A stretch of DNA of 64,000 nucleotides from CAZRVH01 sp964603635 (GTDB lineage Bacteria; Patescibacteriota; Gracilibacteria; Peribacterales; Peribacteraceae), in assembly GCA_964603635.1 (NCBI GenBank), contig CAZRVH010000002.1:1-64000 (forward strand), in the 5' to 3' direction. The translations under genes and the position numbers were made by a program. A model generated the notes under the pieces. It had not been told where the DNA came from. It did no database searches and saw only the letters and a program-made list of their open reading frames with translations. Each line of letters starts with the position of its first letter. Position 1 is the first letter of the stretch. Of this stretch, positions 60,540-64,000 are shown piece by piece.

Positions 60540-62102
60540 TTATTCCCCGCGGATCGCAATCGATCGCTCGTCATTGCCGGCGGTCACTCTCAAGACCAAG
60601 GTATCGCCCGCCCGGACACGATCGTTAACGCGTACGGTCAATTGGATGGTCCTGTCGTCATCTTCCTGGATTTTCACGTCATCCCAGCGCACCTCATCGG
60701 TCTGGGTCAGCTTGCCGCCGTTACCCGCCGTGAGGAAGCTCATCGAATCGTCAAGATACGCACGGATAACGGGCTGGATGTCTTCGTTATCGTTGTTTTC
60801 CAGTCGGATGTGGAACGTGACGGTATCACCCACGCGCACGAAACTGTCGGAAGCGTCGATGGAGATATCGATATCTTCGTCTCCATCGTCATTGCCATTG
60901 CCATCGACCTTCGTGGTCTCGGTATCGCTGTCATCGTCCGTTTCCACTTCGAGTTCGAGCGTATCGCCGTCATCGGCACCGCTATCGAGGCGGACGGTGA
61001 GAAGAAGGGTAACGGTCTTGTCCTCGCGCACTTCGACGTCGTTCCATTCGACGCGATCGGAAGAATCTTCGAATCCGTCGTCACTTGCGGAAACGAACGA
61101 CGTATTCTTATCCAGGAAGGCCGTCACGTCGGTTTCCTCGTCGTCATTGCTGTTATTCGTCAATTTGATGCGATAGGTAATCGTATCGCCTTCATCCACC
61201 GGATCATCGGTCTCCGTAATACTGACGGTGATGTCCGCGTCGTCATCGTTATCATCATCGTTATCATTGCCATGATCATCCACTTCGAGGCGGAGCGACA
61301 CCTCGTCGTCATCCGTCTCAAAACGGATGCGAAGCGTATCTCCGTCGTCGGCATTGGAATCGATGCGCACTTTCAGCGTAACGGTCTCGGAATCATCTTC
61401 ATCCACTTCGATATCCTGCCATTCGATCTCGTCATCTTCGATATCCTCGCCATCATCAGAAGCGGAGACAAATTCCATATCGGAATCCAAGAAGGCATTG
61501 AGATCCGTTTCAATATCACGATTGCGATCGTTTTTGATGCGGATGGTGAACGTGACGCGGTCGCCTGGCTCCACCGTCGTATCGCTGGCGGAGACGGAAA
61601 GATCTCCATCCGTTTCGGAACCCGCTCCGGAAGGCAAACCGCTTCCCCCATTCCCGGACGTCGCTTTCGCAATCAGTTCGGTCGCCTGCGCGGACGAAAG
61701 GGGGCTCAGGATATTCGTGATGGACGCGGGAATGGCATTCCACTCATTGAGCTTCTCGATATACGGCCGGTACCAAACGCCGTCCGAAACGACCGTGACG
61801 CGCTGCGCACGCACAAGCATGGCGGCGGCTTCGATGAACGTGACGCCGTCATAGGGGCGGAACTGTCCGTTCGGATTGCCGGATACGATACCTGCGTTCC
61901 TGGCTCCGCACACGGCGGATGCGAAGGATTCGGTGCGAACGTCTGCAAAGCAGTTGCCCGCGCCTGCGGGGAAGCCTTTCGTAGCCATCAGCGCCTGCGC
62001 GAACGAGGCGCGGGACATGGTTCCCGTGTACGCCTGGGCGGTCGTCAGGACCGGCAACGCAAGGCCGAGGGTGAGTAAAAGGGAACGGATGAATGTGTGC
62101 AT
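60540..62102 (-). CDS. Asp-rich surface protein with SLH-like and DUF11-like repeats
   Basis: 520 residues. Signal peptide (MHTFIRSLLLTLGLALPVLTTAQA), SLH-like region with GIVSGNPNGQFRPYDGVTFIEAAAML, then three to four DUF11-like beta repeats, each with V-x-PGD/EGD-T-V/I-T-F/Y-x-I and an AFLD-x-SFVSASDDG strand, separated by very acidic linkers (DNDDDNDDDADI, DGNGNDDGDEDI). Likely Ca2+-stiffened surface stalk anchored through SLH. TACTAT is 11 bases before the ATG. No membrane anchor at the C-terminus. Confidence 0.82.
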   Translation of the reverse strand: MHTFIRSLLLTLGLALPVLTTAQAYTGTMSRASFAQALMATKGFPAGAGNCFADVRTESFASAVCGARNAGIVSGNPNGQFRPYDGVTFIEAAAMLVRAQRVTVVSDGVWYRPYIEKLNEWNAIPASITNILSPLSSAQATELIAKATSGNGGSGLPSGAGSETDGDLSVSASDTTVEPGDRVTFTIRIKNDRNRDIETDLNAFLDSDMEFVSASDDGEDIEDDEIEWQDIEVDEDDSETVTLKVRIDSNADDGDTLRIRFETDDDEVSLRLEVDDHGNDNDDDNDDDADITVSITETDDPVDEGDTITYRIKLTNNSNDDEETDVTAFLDKNTSFVSASDDGFEDSSDRVEWNDVEVREDKTVTLLLTVRLDSGADDGDTLELEVETDDDSDTETTKVDGNGNDDGDEDIDISIDASDSFVRVGDTVTFHIRLENNDNEDIQPVIRAYLDDSMSFLTAGNGGKLTQTDEVRWDDVKIQEDDDRTIQLTVRVNDRVRAGDTLVLRVTAGNDERSIAIRGE

Positions 62103-62180
62103 AGCAGTTGACTATAGTATAAAGATTAATGTTAATGCAATCTTTTTTGCGCGATACCGGCCCTATTGCTTGGTATAAAC

Positions 62181-62205
62181 AAAGAAGGCCGATGCGGCCT
62201 CCTTT
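62181..62205 (-). terminator. Terminator of the histidine kinase gene
   Basis: AAAGAAGGCC pairs with GGCCTCCTTT (one A-C mismatch), loop GATGC; minus-strand tail TTCTTTGTTT. Confidence 0.7.
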
Positions 62206-62286
62206 GATCCCTTCCGTCTCGATTTTGCTCTGTGTCAAAACGAGACGTTCGCATTGTATGGGGGACCCATTAAGAGCGCATTAAGA

Positions 62287-63471
62287 TCATGAGGGCCGCC
62301 CTGCGCCGGGAAAGGCAACGGTGAACCTGCTCCCCTTCCCTTCGGCGCTCTTCACCGTCAAATCCCACCCGTGGACATCGGCGATGTTGCGCACCAGGGA
62401 AAGGCCCAGTCCGAACCCGCCGCGGGAACGCGAATCATCCACTTGGTAGAAACGATCGAAAATATGCGGAATATCCTCTTTCGCGATGCCGATGCCCGTG
62501 TCTTCCACGACTAATCGCCCCTTCCTCAGCCCCACGGTGACCCTTCCGTCCTGCTTGTTGTATTTGATCGCGTTGGACAGGAGGTTATTGAGCACCTGAC
62601 GCAACAACGATGGATCGGCGCTGATGAGATATCCTTCGTCCAGGTCCGTATCGATCGCGATGCCCTTTTCAGCGGCCAAGGGCCTGTACCGTTCGACGAC
62701 ATCGCGGACAAGGGCGGACGCATCGACGGTTTCCGGATGAATGACGGATTGCTCCAGGCGGGCGATCTCCAGGAGGCGCTCGACCAGGGTGAGGACTTCC
62801 CGGAGGTCTTCCTTCGCCGACACGATGCCTTCCTTATATGACTCGGTCTTGAGTGCCAGATCCAGCGAGGAATTCAACGCGGCCAACGGCGTGCGCAACT
62901 CGTGGCTGGCATCCTGCGTGAATTGCTCGAGCTTCGTGACCATGCGCTCCGCGGGAAGAAGGCTTCGGCGCGCGAAGAAGCGTCCGACGCCGAAGGTGAG
63001 CAGGGAGATGACGACGCTCACGAACAGGTACAGGAACACGCGCGACGGGAGATCGCGGAACTGCTGGCGCTCGACGTCCGCGACCTGGATATATCCGGCA
63101 AGCTCCCCCTTGTACAGGATCTTCGTTGTCAGCACGGCATATTCTTCGTTCTGAATGCGGATGTCGGACAGTCCTTCCTGGGTCGTGAACGGGACGGATT
63201 CGAAGATGCCCCCCTCGAACAAAACCTGCCCCTTCGCATCCGCGATGCGGACGCGGTCCCGAACCATGGGGGGTATGGACGTAATGGGAATACCCCGGCC
63301 GGGAACGAACTGCGTGAGCACGAAGTTGGCCGTACCGAGAAGGCGGCTGCCCGTCTGACGCTGCGCACTCTGGAAATCAATGCCCAGGAAAATAAGTCCG
63401 TTCACGAGGAACAGCAAAAACACGAAGGCGGTGAATTGCAACGCGATCATGAAGCTGATCCTCTTGAACAT
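62287..63471 (-). CDS. Sensor histidine kinase
   Basis: 394 residues. Two membrane segments (about 8-30 and 144-164) flank an extracytoplasmic sensor domain of about 110 residues. DHp helix with DASHELRTPLAALNSSL (His190), then HATPase: NLLSNAIKYNKQ (N box), VEDTGIGI (G1), FDRFYQVDDSRSRGGFGLGLSLV (F/G2). Its ATG shares one base with the response regulator stop (TGATG), so they are one operon; signal unknown. Confidence 0.95.
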   Translation of the reverse strand: MFKRISFMIALQFTAFVFLLFLVNGLIFLGIDFQSAQRQTGSRLLGTANFVLTQFVPGRGIPITSIPPMVRDRVRIADAKGQVLFEGGIFESVPFTTQEGLSDIRIQNEEYAVLTTKILYKGELAGYIQVADVERQQFRDLPSRVFLYLFVSVVISLLTFGVGRFFARRSLLPAERMVTKLEQFTQDASHELRTPLAALNSSLDLALKTESYKEGIVSAKEDLREVLTLVERLLEIARLEQSVIHPETVDASALVRDVVERYRPLAAEKGIAIDTDLDEGYLISADPSLLRQVLNNLLSNAIKYNKQDGRVTVGLRKGRLVVEDTGIGIAKEDIPHIFDRFYQVDDSRSRGGFGLGLSLVRNIADVHGWDLTVKSAEGKGSRFTVAFPGAGRPS

Positions 63472-64000
63472 CAGTCGCTGGGAATGAGATATCCCTTGCC
63501 AGGCACGGTCTCGATGACGGACTTCCCGAGCTTACGCCGCAGGTAGGCGATGTGCACATCCACCGTTTGCGAGAACAACAGCGCGTCATTCCCTCCCCAC
63601 ACATGTTCGATGATGCGGGGCCTGTCTTGCGCGACTCCCCTGTTTTGCAAAAGGAAGAGGAAAAGGGCGTATTCCTTCGGCGAGAGGCTTATTTTCTTTC
63701 CCTTGCGGCGCACTTCCTGCGTATTGGCATCCAGCATCACGTCGCCGACCTGCAATTGCGGCGCCTTTTCGCTGTGCCTCCTCAGCAATGCGCGGATGCG
63801 CGCAAGGAGTTCATTCAGATCGAACGGCTTTTTCAGGTAATCATCCGCGCCGATGTTCAAGCCGTGCACGACCTCTTCCTGCTTCGTGCGCGCGGTGAGC
63901 ATAAGGATGGGCAGGTTCTTCTTGTTCTGTCGCAGCATGGAACAGATGACGTATCCGTCCATGCCCGGGAGATTGATATCCAGGATGATGAGGTCGAACT
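63471..64000 (-). CDS. OmpR-family response regulator, partial
   Basis: At least 176 residues; the N-terminus lies off the right edge. Receiver part with FDLIILDINLPGMDGY (Asp phosphoacceptor in ILDINLP), LMLTARTKQEE, GADDYLKKPF with the conserved Lys, then the winged-helix domain with SLSPKEYALFLFLLQNRG and IIEHVWGGNDALLFSQTVDVHIAYLRRKLG. Controls genes in response to the cognate kinase downstream. Confidence 0.95.
   Translation of the reverse strand, partial: FDLIILDINLPGMDGYVICSMLRQNKKNLPILMLTARTKQEEVVHGLNIGADDYLKKPFDLNELLARIRALLRRHSEKAPQLQVGDVMLDANTQEVRRKGKKISLSPKEYALFLFLLQNRGVAQDRPRIIEHVWGGNDALLFSQTVDVHIAYLRRKLGKSVIETVPGKGYLIPSD

Noticed and set aside
60642..62078. Long plus-strand frame (478 codons) opposite the Asp-rich SLH gene
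   Set aside because: It lies antisense to a gene with clear signal peptide and repeats. The open frame comes from the skewed Asp/Glu codons of the real gene.

Overview
The window looks like a chromosomal segment of a Patescibacteria (Candidate Phyla Radiation) bacterium, probably of the Peribacteria/Peregrinibacteria side. This is inferred from gene content only: a T4SS_pilin-type small membrane protein, a membrane protein with a baseplate-J-like middle, a sigma-region-4/HARE-HTH protein, a short PilB-like ATPase, DUF3160, SLH/Calx-beta surface proteins, and a retained bL9. TGA is used as a stop throughout (glmS, tyrS, nadK overlap), so UGA is not recoded as in Absconditabacteria/Gracilibacteria. 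The bulk is GC-rich; a few stretches (about 1.3-1.8, 10.7-11.3, 14.8-15.2, 28.0-31.0, 32.0-32.9 and 58.8-60.4 kb) are visibly AT-richer and hold most of the unrecognised genes.

Layout. 0-10 kb: 3' part of dnaK, a Myb/SANT-like gene, gapA, an AP-endonuclease-family gene, cca, an EamA transporter, and a DUF3160 / MEMO-CapA lipoprotein pair. 10-20 kb: small membrane protein, tRNA-Ile(UAU), cupin, rplI, secG plus peptide-binding protein, tRNA-Val(UAC), a frame-disrupted secreted protein, T4SS pilin, khpA, rpsP, a DciA-like gene, an SLH/Calx-beta protein. 19-31 kb: two GT4 glycosyltransferases, prmC, nadK, mraY, dnaB, recA, a rifampicin-phosphotransferase-like enzyme. 31-37 kb: lipoprotein, an operon of very small proteins bounded by terminators, the sigma4-HARE protein, ruvX, rpsT, glmS. 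37-48 kb: class B PBP, PilB-like ATPase, FecR/Ig protein, RluD-like synthase, a candidate RNA before tyrS, tyrS, a strong-promoter noncoding RNA, a DsbA-type oxidoreductase. 47-64 kb: Xer recombinase, DUF218, baseplate-J-like protein, pgk, wecA-like, SIMPL-like, M23 peptidase, TsaE-HD fusion, rarA, a Planctomycetes-like secreted protein, an Asp-rich SLH protein, and a histidine kinase/response regulator pair that runs off the right edge.

How it works together: mraY, the PBP, glmS, the wecA-like transferase, the M23 protein and the GT4 enzymes support a peptidoglycan wall with glycan polymers, with SLH/Calx-beta proteins probably at the surface. gapA, pgk and the PEP-enzyme-like protein belong to central carbon metabolism. 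dnaB, dciA, recA, rarA, ruvX and the AP endonuclease are replication and repair.

The most striking global signal is promoter architecture: for 24 genes on both strands a sigma-70-type -10 hexamer ends exactly 6 (once 7) bases before the start codon, so these mRNAs should be leaderless. Classical Shine-Dalgarno sites are seen mainly in a few genes (15764, 32637, 32287 and 32177, all minus strand). No stretch over 300 bases is without a gene or RNA candidate; no CRISPR array, rRNA, insertion sequence or prophage core was seen.
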